DNA of 36,886 nucleotides from an uncultured archaeon (GCA_902386255.1 CABMII010000033.1:1-36886), one strand, 5' to 3'; shown: positions 16,574 through 25,300, counted from the first letter of the stretch. The notes: generated by a model from the sequence alone, not told the origin. Numbers and translations: made by a program.

Positions 16574-17731
16574 TCATTCAAGTTCCTTTATGAACTCTTC
16601 AAGCCTGCTGCACGAAACTTTTTTCTTGGCTTCGCTGCATTTTTTGACCTTATCAAGGAGCGAGCACATCTGCTCATGCGAAAGATCATAACCCATCTTC
16701 TGGACTACTCCCTTCAATGCTTTTGTACCTGTATGTTTTCCTATGATAATTTCCCGCTTCGCGCCAACCATTTCGGGAGCAAAAAGTTCGTAGGTCATGG
16801 GCTCCTCGAGCACGGCAGCCACATGTATTCCCGATTCATGTGCAAACGCATTTGCGCCTACAATGGGTTTAATTCGGGGAATCGCAAGACCTGAATATTG
16901 TTCCACCACCTTTGAAAGCCCCATCAACTGGCTCACATCGTATCTCTCGATACCGTACTGGACTCGTAAGCTTACAAGCAATTCTTCAAGCGATGCATTC
17001 CCGCACCGCTCGCCGATACCATTGACCGTGGTATGAAGCTGGAACGCTCCTGCCTCTGCCCCGCTGATTGTATTCGCCACAGCCATACCCAGGTCGTTGT
17101 GGCAATGAATACATATTTTTGTCTTAATCTCTTTTTTTATCTCGCTGACAATATAAAACGCGGTACTGGGGTTCAATATCCCTACTGTATCAGCGATGCT
17201 TACGTAATCAGCGCCGTGTTCTTCTGCAGATTTGAAGATGGCCTTAAGAACCCTAATATCCGTCCGTGTTGCATCCTCTGCAGCAAACCGCACAGTCAGG
17301 CCGTGATCTTTCGCATAATCAAGCACATCAAGAGCGCATGAAGTTGCTTCTTCAAACGTTTTATGATATTTATATTTCAGGTGCAAATCAGACGTGGCAA
17401 TAAAAATGCTCACGAAATCAACATCACATTTGAGCGCAACATCAACATCCTTTGCCACCGAACGCGCAAGGCAGCATATGCGGGCATCTAGCCCCAGATG
17501 CGCAATTTCACGCACCGTGGCTTCTTCAGCATGCGAGACCACAGGGAATCCCGCCTCAATCACTTCAATACCGATGCTGTCGAGTTTTTCTGCGATTGCG
17601 ATTTTCTCTTCTTTGGAAAAAGCCACCCCGGGCGTCTGCTCGCCATCCCTTAATGTGACATCGCATATCTCTATATCCCCGGGTTTTGATTTAATATACT
17701 GCATCAACGTGTTTTTAGAGTAATCGCTCAT
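16574..17731 (-). CDS. aksA: Homocitrate synthase (AksA type)
   Basis: A 385-residue DRE-TIM acyltransferase. It condenses acetyl-CoA with 2-oxoglutarate and longer 2-oxoacids toward the 7-mercaptoheptanoyl chain of coenzyme B. The TIM barrel shows CDVTLRDGEQTPGVAF, the metal-binding HCHNDLGMAVANT near residue 207, NGIGERCGNASLEE, and the subdomain motif VGANAFAHESGIH. It lacks the C-terminal allosteric domain of LeuA and CimA, which are about 500 residues, and this favours AksA. NifV, which has the same architecture, is the main alternative. The gene stands alone, converging with MBF1. Confidence 0.75.
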   Translation of the reverse strand: MSDYSKNTLMQYIKSKPGDIEICDVTLRDGEQTPGVAFSKEEKIAIAEKLDSIGIEVIEAGFPVVSHAEEATVREIAHLGLDARICCLARSVAKDVDVALKCDVDFVSIFIATSDLHLKYKYHKTFEEATSCALDVLDYAKDHGLTVRFAAEDATRTDIRVLKAIFKSAEEHGADYVSIADTVGILNPSTAFYIVSEIKKEIKTKICIHCHNDLGMAVANTISGAEAGAFQLHTTVNGIGERCGNASLEELLVSLRVQYGIERYDVSQLMGLSKVVEQYSGLAIPRIKPIVGANAFAHESGIHVAAVLEEPMTYELFAPEMVGAKREIIIGKHTGTKALKGVVQKMGYDLSHEQMCSLLDKVKKCSEAKKKVSCSRLEEFIKELE

Positions 17732-17806
17732 ATTAATCAGATTTAATTAACCATGTATAATCATTACTTATATCTTTCCATTTTCATGCCCTGAAAATCA
17801 AAAATA

Positions 17807-17878
17807 AGCCCCGGGAGGGATTTGAACCCTCGACCTCGTCCTTACCAAGGACGCGCTATACCCCTAAGCCACCGAGGC
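17807..17878 (-). tRNA. tRNA-Thr (anticodon GGT)
   Basis: A 72-base tRNA. The acceptor GCCTCGG pairs with CCGGGGC (one T-G pair) and discriminator T73. The anticodon stem CGTCC/GGACG encloses TTGGTAA, giving GGT. The T arm GAGGG/CCCTC carries TTCAAAT. No CCA and no intron. Confidence 0.95.
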
Positions 17879-17910
17879 GCATTTTCATTTCATATACATT
17901 TCAATACCGA

Positions 17911-17985
17911 CGGGCCCGGAGGGATTCGAACCCTCGACATCCGGGTTAGAAGCCCGGCGCTATATCCAAGCTAAGCCACGAGCCC
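17911..17985 (-). tRNA. tRNA-Arg (anticodon TCT)
   Basis: A 75-base tRNA. GGGCTCG pairs with CGGGCCC (one T-G pair), with G73 as discriminator. CCGGG/CCCGG encloses CTTCTAA, giving anticodon TCT. The T arm is GAGGG-TTCGAAT-CCCTC. It lies 32 bp upstream of tRNA-Thr in the same direction, so the pair is probably one transcript. Confidence 0.95.
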
Positions 17986-18031
17986 AGCGCGGAACTCCAA
18001 GATGTTTTGATTATTTAAAAAGCTTTGTGAA

Positions 18032-19075
18032 TCATACACCGTATTCTTTTTTCAGGGAATCGATTTCAGGCAGTAAAATATAATCCAGTGATGTGCCTTT
18101 TGCTTCTCTTATCTGCATTACCTTGATAAGTTCAGAATATTTCCCTCCTGCAAGACCATCCGCAATAAGCGCAGCTCCCTGGGCTGCTTCTTTAACATTT
18201 TTCACATCAAAACCCCCAAGTCTTCTTACAGGCGCAACATCTATTCGCCTTTTTAATTCATCAAAAAGCCCATTAACTCTTGAAATCCTGCCCGATACAA
18301 GGATTTCATCAGGTTTAACCGATGCTGTAAGCGCGAGAACATTCTTGATTGCGCCTTCAAGATAAGAATTCAAAGCCTCCTTGTTTTCCATCAATTTTTC
18401 AGGTATTTTTGCAAGAGTCTCAACGCCCCCTTTGAAAATAAGCTCTTTATCAAATCCTCCCATAAGATAAGCAAGCTCTGCGTCCATGCTGCCCAGAGAA
18501 AGAAAACCGATATTACCCGTGCTTCCCCCGATACCATCGACAATTTTTCCGTTTTTTACGGCAATTGCTGCCGTATATCCGAATCCCATTTCCAGTAATA
18601 TGAAACATGTTTTACTGTAACTCTTTTCATGCCTCAATGCCTGATCCCTAATCCCAAGTGCGGCACAGCATAGTTTATCAGCCGTACCCATATCGATTTT
18701 ATTGAATTTCCGGTAATTCGGGACTGTCGGGAGATGAATCACACCCGGAATGAAAAAGACAGGAAGATCATCTTTTTTCATCCGGTTAATCGATGCGCGC
18801 ATCCCGAGGTTACTTTTCTTGTCTTCTTTTTTGATAAGCGACATAAGGAACAATTCCCTTTCACCTATGTCTCTGATAGCGGTTAGCGGAATACCAAATC
18901 CCGATGGCCCTACCACAAGTTCTGCTCGGGTTTCTTTTATAATATCAGATAGCAATCCGGGATCTGTGATGACATCTCTGGTCGGTATTGAGGTATCAAG
19001 GATTACTGTGTCATCTTCCAGGCCGCAAAAATCAAAACTTTTCGTGCCCGGGTCTATGCCGATTACTCTGACCAT
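18032..19075 (-). CDS. DUF1464-family ASKHA-fold protein
   Basis: A 347-residue protein of the archaeal DUF1464 family, related to sugar kinases and butyrate kinase-like ASKHA ATPases. The phosphate-1 motif VIGIDPGTKSFDF is at the N terminus, FILLEMGFGYTAAIAV provides the second phosphate loop, and DEILVSGRISR and AAQGAALIADG match the adenosine side. The family is widely kept in euryarchaea, but its substrate is unknown. The start codon at 19075 gives the expected MVRVIGIDPG. It lies 32 bp behind the small Cys-motif gene and is probably co-transcribed with it. Confidence 0.8.
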   Translation of the reverse strand: MVRVIGIDPGTKSFDFCGLEDDTVILDTSIPTRDVITDPGLLSDIIKETRAELVVGPSGFGIPLTAIRDIGERELFLMSLIKKEDKKSNLGMRASINRMKKDDLPVFFIPGVIHLPTVPNYRKFNKIDMGTADKLCCAALGIRDQALRHEKSYSKTCFILLEMGFGYTAAIAVKNGKIVDGIGGSTGNIGFLSLGSMDAELAYLMGGFDKELIFKGGVETLAKIPEKLMENKEALNSYLEGAIKNVLALTASVKPDEILVSGRISRVNGLFDELKRRIDVAPVRRLGGFDVKNVKEAAQGAALIADGLAGGKYSELIKVMQIREAKGTSLDYILLPEIDSLKKEYGV

Positions 19076-19107
19076 ATCCCCAATTCATCATACTAGCTCT
19101 TTAAGGT

Positions 19108-19290
19108 TTATGTTTTTGCGGGCTTTCTTTCAACTACTTTCACCCAATGACCGGGGCTCACCTCTGCAAGAACCGGAACATTGGGTTCAAGTTCGTCAAA
19201 ATAAATTGTTTCATCACTGAGGGGATGGATTTCCCCGCCGCACACCGGGCATTTCTCCGAATACGTTTTTCTTTTTTTAAGAACTGGCAT
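19108..19290 (-). CDS. Small conserved-looking protein with one CPVCGG motif
   Basis: A 60-residue protein starting MPVLKKRKTYSEKCPVCGG. The ATG at 19290 is chosen over one six bases earlier because GGGAGG then sits eight bases upstream. It has one CxxC pair only, so zinc binding would need a dimer or other ligands. An acidic stretch (DELEPNVPVLAEV) and GHWVKVVERKP follow. I do not recognise the family. It sits between gatD (divergent) and the DUF1464 gene. Confidence 0.7.
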   Translation of the reverse strand: MPVLKKRKTYSEKCPVCGGEIHPLSDETIYFDELEPNVPVLAEVSPGHWVKVVERKPAKT

Positions 19291-19398
19291 TGACATAACC
19301 TCCCTTTGCATGTAATACTGTTGTGACCGCTGCAACATAATAGTATTGGTGAAGAGCATAGTTTTTTATTATCTTCTGCTATTATAAAACAGGATAAC

Positions 19399-20649
19399 AT
19401 GCAGGCAGAAGAACACGATAAAGTCAGGGTGGAAAGTAAAGGCGTTCGCTACGAAGGAACCCTCATGCCTTCGCAAACGGAGAGCATTGTTTTAAAGCTG
19501 AAAAATGGTTACAATATCGGGCTTAAACGCGAATCCGCATCCATAACCATGCTTGAGAAAAAAGAAGAGAAAAAACCTTCAAGGGAACCTGTTTGCGCCG
19601 GGAAAAAAAAGGGAAAGCTGCCAAACATCTCCATCCTTTCAACAGGCGGCACGATTGCCAGTAAGATAGATTACCGCACAGGAGCGGTGACTTCGCAATT
19701 CTCGGCAGACGACATACTTCGTGCAATCCCCGAACTTGAAGATCTAGCAAATTATAACTGCCGCATGATTTACAGTATCCTTAGTGAGAATATGCGCCCC
19801 TCCTACTGGGTAGAGCTTGCGCGCGCTGTATACGAGGAAATAAAAAACGGTGCAGAAGGCGTCATAATCACGCATGGCACTGATACAATGATGTACACGG
19901 CTGCTGCTCTCTCGTTCATGATAGAAACCCCAGTTCCCATAGTGCTTGTGGGTTCCCAGCGAAGCGCAGACAGGCCAAGCAGCGACAATGCCATGAACGC
20001 TATATGCGCCGCTTCTGTAGCAGTAAGCGACATTGCCGAAGTATGCGTAGTGATGCACGGCTCAGCTAGCGACGATTTCTGCTATATCCACAAGGGAACA
20101 AAGGTACGGAAGATGCACACTTCTCGCCGCGACGCATTCCAGTCAATCAATGCTAAGCCAATCGGCAGGGTCGAGTATCCCTCGCGCGAGATAAAAACAC
20201 AGACTTTATACGTTAAGCGGGGCGAGAAAAAACTGGCGATCCATGACAAACTTGAATCCAGATGCGCCCTTTTAAAGTACGTTACAGGCGCAAGCAGCGA
20301 GTCTCTTTTATTCCATTCGGGCTCGGGTTATAAAGGCATCATAATAGAAGGCACCGGTCTCGGGCACGTTTCAACAGAATGGGTTCCGGTTATCAAAACA
20401 ACAGTAGATGCCGGAATACCGGTTGTTATTACTTCGCAATGCATCAACGGGAGGGTATGCGACCGCGTATACGACACAGGGAGGGATATGTTAAAGGCGG
20501 GCGCATTCGAAGGAGAAGATATGCTTTCGGAAGTGGCGCTTGTCAAACTCATGTGGGTGCTGGGGCAGACACAGGACATTGAAAATGTAAAAAGATTGAT
20601 GCATACTAATATCGCAGGCGAGATAACCAGAAGCACATGCATACCATAA
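19399..20649 (+). CDS. gatD: Glutamyl-tRNA(Gln) amidotransferase subunit D
   Basis: A 416-residue asparaginase-like subunit of the archaeal GatDE enzyme. It releases ammonia from glutamine for amidation of Glu-tRNA(Gln). An N-terminal beta-barrel domain (residues 1-70) is followed by the asparaginase domain. Active-site motifs are STGGTIASK (Thr82, Thr85) and THGTDTM (Thr161, Asp162). [10 protein letters not shown] and [12 protein letters not shown] are typical of the C-terminal half. gatE is usually nearby in archaea but is not in this window. AGGA lies a few bases before the ATG. Confidence 0.95.
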   Translation: MQAEEHDKVRVESKGVRYEGTLMPSQTESIVLKLKNGYNIGLKRESASITMLEKKEEKKPSREPVCAGKKKGKLPNISILSTGGTIASKIDYRTGAVTSQFSADDILRAIPELEDLANYNCRMIYSILSENMRPSYWVELARAVYEEIKNGAEGVIITHGTDTMMYTAAALSFMIETPVPIVLVGSQRSADRPSSDNAMNAICAASVAVSDIAEVCVVMHGSASDDFCYIHKGTKVRKMHTSRRDAFQSINAKPIGRVEYPSREIKTQTLYVKRGEKKLAIHDKLESRCALLKYVTGASSESLLFHSGSGYKGIIIEGTGLGHVSTEWVPVIKTTVDAGIPVVITSQCINGRVCDRVYDTGRDMLKAGAFEGEDMLSEVALVKLMWVLGQTQDIENVKRLMHTNIAGEITRSTCIP

Positions 20650-20741
20650 TCTTATTATGATGATTATCATAATTATTTATATCATATAATATAAGCGTAA
20701 ATATTAAATACTATCAAATCCATCATTAATATTGTTGTAGA

Positions 20742-20808
20742 ATTAGGTATCTAATGCCTTTAGTACCCTCAGTCTCCTTCGACCCATCGTTTTTATTAGA
20801 TACCTAAT
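20742..20808. repeat. Perfect 14-bp inverted repeat between convergent gatD and moaC
   Basis: ATTAGGTATCTAAT (20742-20755) and ATTAGATACCTAAT (20795-20808) are exact reverse complements, with 39 bases between them. Each arm is itself nearly palindromic. It lies 11 bp past the moaC stop and could be a bidirectional terminator, a protein-binding pair or the ends of a lost small element. The 5' side (20660-20720) is very AT-rich. Confidence 0.7.
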
Positions 20809-20819
20809 CTCTACTCCTA

Positions 20820-21287
20820 TCAAACTTCTTTGAATTTCTCTAAGACCTTGATGCTTTTTATTATTGTAAACGGGTAATTGCCAGTCGCGTCTTTTTCCCG
20901 GGATTTCACCATATCCCATATTGTAAGCAGCGCCATACTAACTCCATGCAGCGCCTCCATCTCCACTCCTGTTTTTCCAATTGTTTTTACTTCGACTGTC
21001 GCAATAATTAAGTCCTCGTTTATTTTAAATTGGACATCTATTCCAGTTACAGGTATCGGATGGCACATCGGTATCACAAGAGATGTCTGCTTGACTGCCA
21101 TGATTGAAGCGATGCGCGCGGTTTCAAGCACCGCCCCTTTCTCTATTTGTTTGTTTTTAATAGCCTCGATGGTTCTGGGCTTCAACTGGATCTCACCGAC
21201 GGCCACCGCACGCCTTTTAACTTCTTTCTTATCGCTGATATCAACCATCCTTGCTCTGTCGTCCTGTATATGTGAAAACATTTTCAA
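20820..21287 (-). CDS. moaC: Cyclic pyranopterin monophosphate synthase
   Basis: A 155-residue enzyme that turns the 3',8-cyclo-GTP intermediate into cPMP in molybdopterin (or tungstopterin) synthesis. Motifs are MVDISDKKEVKRRAVA, the substrate-binding MCHPIPVTG, KTGVEMEALHG, and the catalytic Asp and Lys in IWDMVKS. The TTG at 21287 overlaps the TGA of the preceding 56-codon ORF; an ATG two codons later (21281) is also possible. It is the last gene of the nnr operon. Confidence 0.93.
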   Translation of the reverse strand: MKMFSHIQDDRARMVDISDKKEVKRRAVAVGEIQLKPRTIEAIKNKQIEKGAVLETARIASIMAVKQTSLVIPMCHPIPVTGIDVQFKINEDLIIATVEVKTIGKTGVEMEALHGVSMALLTIWDMVKSREKDATGNYPFTIIKSIKVLEKFKEV

Positions 21288-21454
21288 TCTATCCGGACTT
21301 GTTTTCTCTTTTCAAAATCCGACATGAGTTCATCCAGTTTTCCTGACAGGTCTCTGGCTTCATTCAGCTTTAACCGGATTATGGTTTCATCTTCATCATG
21401 CTTAAAGACCAATCTAATTCTATTTCGTTCTATATCTGCCAGTATTTCTCTCAT
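21284..21454 (-). CDS. 56-residue charged protein between nnr and moaC
   Basis: An ATG at 21454 opens a 56-codon frame (MREILADIERNRIRLVFKHD and on to KRKQVRID). Its ATG overlaps the nnr stop as ATGA, and its TGA overlaps the TTG start of moaC. Such overlaps at both ends strongly support translation. The product looks like a short strand pair (IRLVFKHDEDETIIRLKL) followed by a helix rich in Glu, Asp and Lys. I do not recognise the family. Confidence 0.7.
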   Translation of the reverse strand: MREILADIERNRIRLVFKHDEDETIIRLKLNEARDLSGKLDELMSDFEKRKQVRID

Positions 21455-22905
21455 GCTTTCATCACCGCCGGGATATAATCAATTACATCGGTCGCAAGAA
21501 GACCGTACCCAAATTCCAGAAACGCAAGGTCGCCCGCTGCGCCATTAATAAACGCTCCTGCGCATGCCGCCGCGAAAGCTTCATGTTTTGCATAAAGGGC
21601 ACCTGTCAGTCCTGCAAGCACATCTCCGGTCCCGCCGACGGTCATACCTGCATTTCCCGTCCTGTTGGCTCTTGTCTCGATGCCATCAGAGATTATATCA
21701 ATAGCGCCTTTAATCAGTACATTTACCTCATTTTCTCTGGCGAAATCCAGGACGAATTTGACTTTTTCTTTTTGGTCATGGGGGACATCAACACCTGATA
21801 ATCGTTTCATTTCACCTGCATGAGGAGTAATGATTATGTTCCTGTTCAGCAAGGGAACAAGCTCCGGCGTCAGGGCATCTGCATCGATTACGGCTTTTCT
21901 GCAAAACGGTACTATTTTTTTAACAGCCGAAAGGGTCTCATCTGAAGTCCCAAGACCCATCCCCATTACGACCACATCATGTTTTCCAATAAGTCCCGAA
22001 ATAACCGGGATGTCGTCTTCCACTAACCTGTCACCTGAAAGCGCTCGGACTATGAGATTGGGAGAAAAGGAGGCGATTATATCTGAAACATTCCGCGGCG
22101 CTGCCACCGTAACAATATCGGCGCCGGCACGGAGAGCCGCGAGTGCAGCAAGCGCAGGCGCACCCGAATAAGCGCCGCCTCCTATGATTAGCACCCTTCC
22201 CGCATCGCCCTTATGACTTTCGACAGGTCTTTTCAAGAAGGGCTGGATATCGCCGGGGCCGACAAAAAATTCAGCTTCCAGAGGAATACCTATATCAACA
22301 ACACGGATTTCACCTGCATATTTATGAGCGTTTTCTGACAGCAACCCCGCCTTCATTTTATGGAACGTAAGGGTCAACCCTGCATGAACGGATTTCTCAA
22401 ATTCGTCCCCGTCAGGGTCAAATCCGGATGGCACATCCACCGAGATGACAAAAGCGCCTGAGCTATTGATAAGATCGATGGCAGAAGATTCGGGTTCGTG
22501 TATTTTTCCGTGGATACCTGTCCCGAAAATACCGTCAATAATTACATCGGCATTTTTTATCATGGAACTATCAAATGCTGTTGAATCCGTGGCTTCAATG
22601 AGGGGAATGGATGTATTTTCAAGGGCTTTCCAGTTATGCGCCGCCTCCTGTGTTTTAAGCTCTTCTTTTTTTCCTATAAGAATCACAGAAACATCATATC
22701 CTGAGAGGTGCCGCGCAGCTACGAAGGCATCACCTCCGTTATTACCTCTCCCTGCCACTATTACGACTTTGCCCGAGCTTATCCTTTCTTTGACGGCACG
22801 GGCAGCGGCAGCGCCTGCATTTTCCATTAGCTGAAGGCGTCTTATCCCGAGATATTCGCAATTGGCGTCGATGGCTGCCATGCGGGATGAGGTTATTGCT
22901 TGCAT
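21451..22905 (-). CDS. nnr: Bifunctional NAD(P)H-hydrate repair enzyme (epimerase plus ADP-dependent dehydratase)
   Basis: A 484-residue fusion that repairs damaged, hydrated NAD(P)H. Residues 1 to about 215 are the NnrE epimerase, with LMENAG, VAGRGNNGGDAFVAARHL and DGIFGTG. Residues about 225-484 are the NnrD ribokinase-like dehydratase, with GDAGRVLIIGGGAYSGAPA, GMGLG, TPHAGEM and the nucleotide motif GGTGDVLAG. It is the first gene of a three-gene operon with moaC; the operon link to molybdopterin is common in prokaryotes and probably reflects shared transcription only. Confidence 0.95.
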   Translation of the reverse strand: MQAITSSRMAAIDANCEYLGIRRLQLMENAGAAAARAVKERISSGKVVIVAGRGNNGGDAFVAARHLSGYDVSVILIGKKEELKTQEAAHNWKALENTSIPLIEATDSTAFDSSMIKNADVIIDGIFGTGIHGKIHEPESSAIDLINSSGAFVISVDVPSGFDPDGDEFEKSVHAGLTLTFHKMKAGLLSENAHKYAGEIRVVDIGIPLEAEFFVGPGDIQPFLKRPVESHKGDAGRVLIIGGGAYSGAPALAALAALRAGADIVTVAAPRNVSDIIASFSPNLIVRALSGDRLVEDDIPVISGLIGKHDVVVMGMGLGTSDETLSAVKKIVPFCRKAVIDADALTPELVPLLNRNIIITPHAGEMKRLSGVDVPHDQKEKVKFVLDFARENEVNVLIKGAIDIISDGIETRANRTGNAGMTVGGTGDVLAGLTGALYAKHEAFAAACAGAFINGAAGDLAFLEFGYGLLATDVIDYIPAVMKA

Positions 22906-23051
22906 AAGATGATATTCTGCATGTGAACACTTATAATTTATTAAAAGAATATGAATGCAATCAAATCATGATTTCATATTTGTAAACTAAGTGATTCCAA
23001 ATAAAAGAAAGTTTATAACCTAATTGATAATATTATAAAGTAGTTAAAATT

Positions 23052-23393
23052 ATGCAAGAAAGAAATCGAATCAAAGAAGCAAAAAAAATCCTCGACAACA
23101 TCGTAAGCAGGCTCAGGCAGGATTATGAACCAGAGCAAATAATTCTATTTGGCTCGTATGCATACGGAAAGCCAACCGATGAAAGCGATCTCGATTTGCT
23201 GATAGTAAAAGAGACATGTGAACCAATTTTAGCCCGCTGGATGAGGGTTCGAAAAATGGTATCAGATTTAAGGAAAGGCATAGCATTCTCACCGATTATC
23301 GTTACTCCTTCGGAGCTTAAAAACAGGCTTGGGAAGGGGGACCCATTTTTTGAGGAGATTCTCCGGAGGGGCAAGAAACTTTATGTTAGATAA
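23052..23393 (+). CDS. Minimal nucleotidyltransferase (MntA-type antitoxin)
   Basis: A 113-residue protein of the DNA polymerase beta superfamily. The motif GS-x10-D-x-D is complete (Gly34-Ser35, then Asp46 and Asp48, in FGSYAYGKPTDESDLDLL). In the Shewanella MntA-HepT pair this motif is needed to add AMP to the HEPN toxin and silence it. The gene overlaps the HEPN gene by 11 bp. TATA-like and AT-rich sequence lies just upstream, with no strong Shine-Dalgarno sequence. Confidence 0.85.
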   Translation: MQERNRIKEAKKILDNIVSRLRQDYEPEQIILFGSYAYGKPTDESDLDLLIVKETCEPILARWMRVRKMVSDLRKGIAFSPIIVTPSELKNRLGKGDPFFEEILRRGKKLYVR

Positions 23394-23778
23394 AGAATCG
23401 AGCCTTCCAGAAGACTGGTTTAAAAAAGGAGAGGATGATAAGCAGGCAGTGGGGATTTTGTTAGAGCATGGGGGCAAAAGTTCGGTAGCTGCATTTCTCA
23501 TTCAGCAGATGTTAGAAAAATATATGAAGGGATTTCTGCTTTCAAAAGGTTGGAAACTTAAACGGACCCATGACCTTGAGGAACTTCTTGACGAGATGGT
23601 TGAATTTGATAAATCGTTTGAAATATTCAGGGAAATAGCTCAAAAAGCCACTGCGTTTTATTTTTTAGAGCGGTATCCATTTTTTTCGGAAGAATTAAAC
23701 CAAGAAGAAGTCAAAAATACTTTTCTTGAATCCTTGAAGTTAATCGGAAAAATTGAAAAATCCTTTCAGACTAGATAG
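23383..23778 (+). CDS. HEPN-domain protein (partner of the MNT gene)
   Basis: A 131-residue helical protein. The ATG at 23383 is preferred because GGAGGGG lies 11 bases upstream and because it gives MLDKESSLPEDWFKKGEDD, the usual HEPN (PF05168-like) start; the upstream extension only re-reads MNT sequence. Further marks are AAFLIQQMLEKYMKGFLL, THDLEELL and FLERYPFF. I see no canonical R-x4-6-H ribonuclease motif, so toxicity by RNA cleavage is not shown by the sequence. It may be a non-nucleolytic HEPN/MNT pair. Confidence 0.8.
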   Translation: MLDKESSLPEDWFKKGEDDKQAVGILLEHGGKSSVAAFLIQQMLEKYMKGFLLSKGWKLKRTHDLEELLDEMVEFDKSFEIFREIAQKATAFYFLERYPFFSEELNQEEVKNTFLESLKLIGKIEKSFQTR

Positions 23779-23792
23779 ATAAGGAAATAATC

Positions 23793-24284
23793 ATGCCACA
23801 GCATCAATCGAATCTAAAACGCGTCCGCGCCATAGCCGATTACCAGTTCGGGCGCGGTGCAGGCGAAGTACTTTTTCCTGACAACGTGGAATTCCAGTTG
23901 TCAACCACAAAAAGAATCCGCCAGATACTGCTTGATAATAACCGCATAGCCACGGTGAGGGCAAAGGACGGAATGCTGACGCTTAGTATCATGGGCGCTG
24001 GGAAGCTTCACGGCTTCATCGGTCATCCGGGGCGCAGAGTCGTGGTTAACAGCGATGCAGCACCTTTTGTGGCGAAAGGCAAAACCGCTTTTGCGAGGCA
24101 TGTGGTGGCTGCCGACCCAGATATCAGGGCTGGCGAGGAAGTTCTCGTGGTTGATGAGAATGACCGTCTGCTCGCTACGGGGAAAGCCGTGCTGTCTCCT
24201 CTTGAAATGCTCTCGTTTAAGAAGGGCATTGCTGTGGATGTGAGGAACGGGATTGATAGCGGGGATAAGGCAGATAGCGAGTGA
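23793..24284 (+). CDS. PUA-domain protein, resembling the C-terminal part of archaeosine tRNA-guanine transglycosylase
   Basis: A 163-residue protein. Residues 1-75 (RVRAIADYQFGRGAGEVLFP to TLSIMGAGKLH) resemble the domain that precedes PUA in archaeal tRNA-guanine transglycosylase. Residues about 80-155 are a PUA RNA-binding domain with RRVVVNSDAAPFVAKGK, FARHVVAADPDIRAGEEVLVV and LLATGKAVLS. In some Methanosarcinales, arcTGT is split into separate catalytic and PUA polypeptides; this may be such a PUA subunit or a free-standing paralogue. AAGGA seven bases before the ATG supports the start. It lies 14 bp behind a HEPN gene but is probably unrelated to it. Confidence 0.75.
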   Translation: MPQHQSNLKRVRAIADYQFGRGAGEVLFPDNVEFQLSTTKRIRQILLDNNRIATVRAKDGMLTLSIMGAGKLHGFIGHPGRRVVVNSDAAPFVAKGKTAFARHVVAADPDIRAGEEVLVVDENDRLLATGKAVLSPLEMLSFKKGIAVDVRNGIDSGDKADSE

Positions 24285-24308
24285 AATTATTGACTTTGAA
24301 ATCCACTA

Positions 24309-24731
24309 TCATTTACTCTTTTCTATGAAAATTTCTATTCTCTCCAGAAATTCTCTTGCGGAATTCAGTGCAGCATTTGCCTCTTTCTCGTCAATAGCGA
24401 AATCAAGCCCGTAAATTGCATCGTGCCTGAATCTTCTGTATGAATCAAGAATATTTGCCAGGGTCTCCAATTGCGGATACTTTTCCTTAAGATAAACAGG
24501 AATACATTCATGACTGCGCTCTTTTATACCGTCCCTGAAAAGGATGGCTCTTGCTGCATGAAACATGGATGAATAACTCGATATAGCGACGACCCTGTAA
24601 CGATGTATGGACATATTCCCAACAGCATCCTCTATATTACTCTTTGAAAGCTCAAGGGAACGAAGGGCATTTTCCATATCAGGCGATGTCCTTTTGAGCA
24701 GCCCCTTCTGGAAGCATTCTGCCATTTTCAT
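24309..24731 (-). CDS. HEPN-domain protein (second module)
   Basis: A 140-residue HEPN protein of a different subgroup from the one at 23383: SSYSSMFHAARAILFRDGIKERSHECI and SYRRFRHDAIYGLDF are hallmarks. The conserved RH of the last motif is present, but spacing does not give a clear R-x4-6-H. The start overlaps the stop of the winged-helix MNT gene as ATGA, so the pair is coupled. Likely the toxin-like or substrate-binding half of a toxin-antitoxin-like module. Confidence 0.8.
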   Translation of the reverse strand: MKMAECFQKGLLKRTSPDMENALRSLELSKSNIEDAVGNMSIHRYRVVAISSYSSMFHAARAILFRDGIKERSHECIPVYLKEKYPQLETLANILDSYRRFRHDAIYGLDFAIDEKEANAALNSAREFLERIEIFIEKSK

Positions 24732-25300
24732 TTTAAACCGCTCCCATAGAGCAGAATATGGTTATCGACAATCCTTTTATAAAATGCATCGCCTTTTTTT
24801 GCCATATCCCTCCATTCTGATAATTTTACTACTGATAAACTTACCTCTTTTTCCAGTTCTTCCTCCAGTATTTTTGCTGCATTTATGAGATTTTCTTTCC
24901 CGGCGTTTGTCACAACCAGAAAATCTATATCACTTTTTTCATCAAAACTGCCTTCCGCATAGCTTCCAAAAAGAGCAAGTGAGATGATATTCGGGTCTAT
25001 TTCAAGGAATCTTTCTTTTGGTTTTGATGAGAGTACGAAAGCGATACCGTATGCTTTTTTCAGCGGCGCAACCATGCTGTTATCTGAGTCCAGCCTGTAA
25101 ATATGAGCCAGCCCTTTTTCCTCCTTCGACAGCAGCCCGTCTTCCTCGAATGATTTTACAGCACTGCTCACGCTCGCGGGACTTACGTTTAGCATTCTGG
25201 CAAGCTGTTTTATGTGGAAAGATGTATTCGGGTTAGCCAGGAAATGAGACAGGATTTTCCATTTTACATATTGTCTGAATAGTTCAATCAACTGAACCAC
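24728..25300 (-). CDS. Winged-helix plus nucleotidyltransferase fusion (MNT with DNA-binding domain)
   Basis: A 190-residue protein. Residues about 8-70 form a winged helix (VKWKILSHFLANPNTSFHIK, LARMLNVSPASVSSAVK, a wing near LSKEEKGLAHIYRL). Residues about 95-185 are an MNT domain with complete GS-x10-D-x-D (Ser113, Asp124, Asp126, in FGSYAEGSFDEKSDIDFLVV). The GTG start at 25300 lies inside an inverted repeat, and TATA-like boxes upstream suggest a leaderless message. The DNA-binding domain probably controls this operon through the GTTCA sites at 25282-25331. Confidence 0.85.
   Translation of the reverse strand: MVQLIELFRQYVKWKILSHFLANPNTSFHIKQLARMLNVSPASVSSAVKSFEEDGLLSKEEKGLAHIYRLDSDNSMVAPLKKAYGIAFVLSSKPKERFLEIDPNIISLALFGSYAEGSFDEKSDIDFLVVTNAGKENLINAAKILEEELEKEVSLSVVKLSEWRDMAKKGDAFYKRIVDNHILLYGSGLK

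Noticed and set aside
17807-17985. Introns in the two tRNA genes
   Set aside because: Both fold into complete cloverleaves of normal length with 7-base anticodon loops, leaving no extra sequence.
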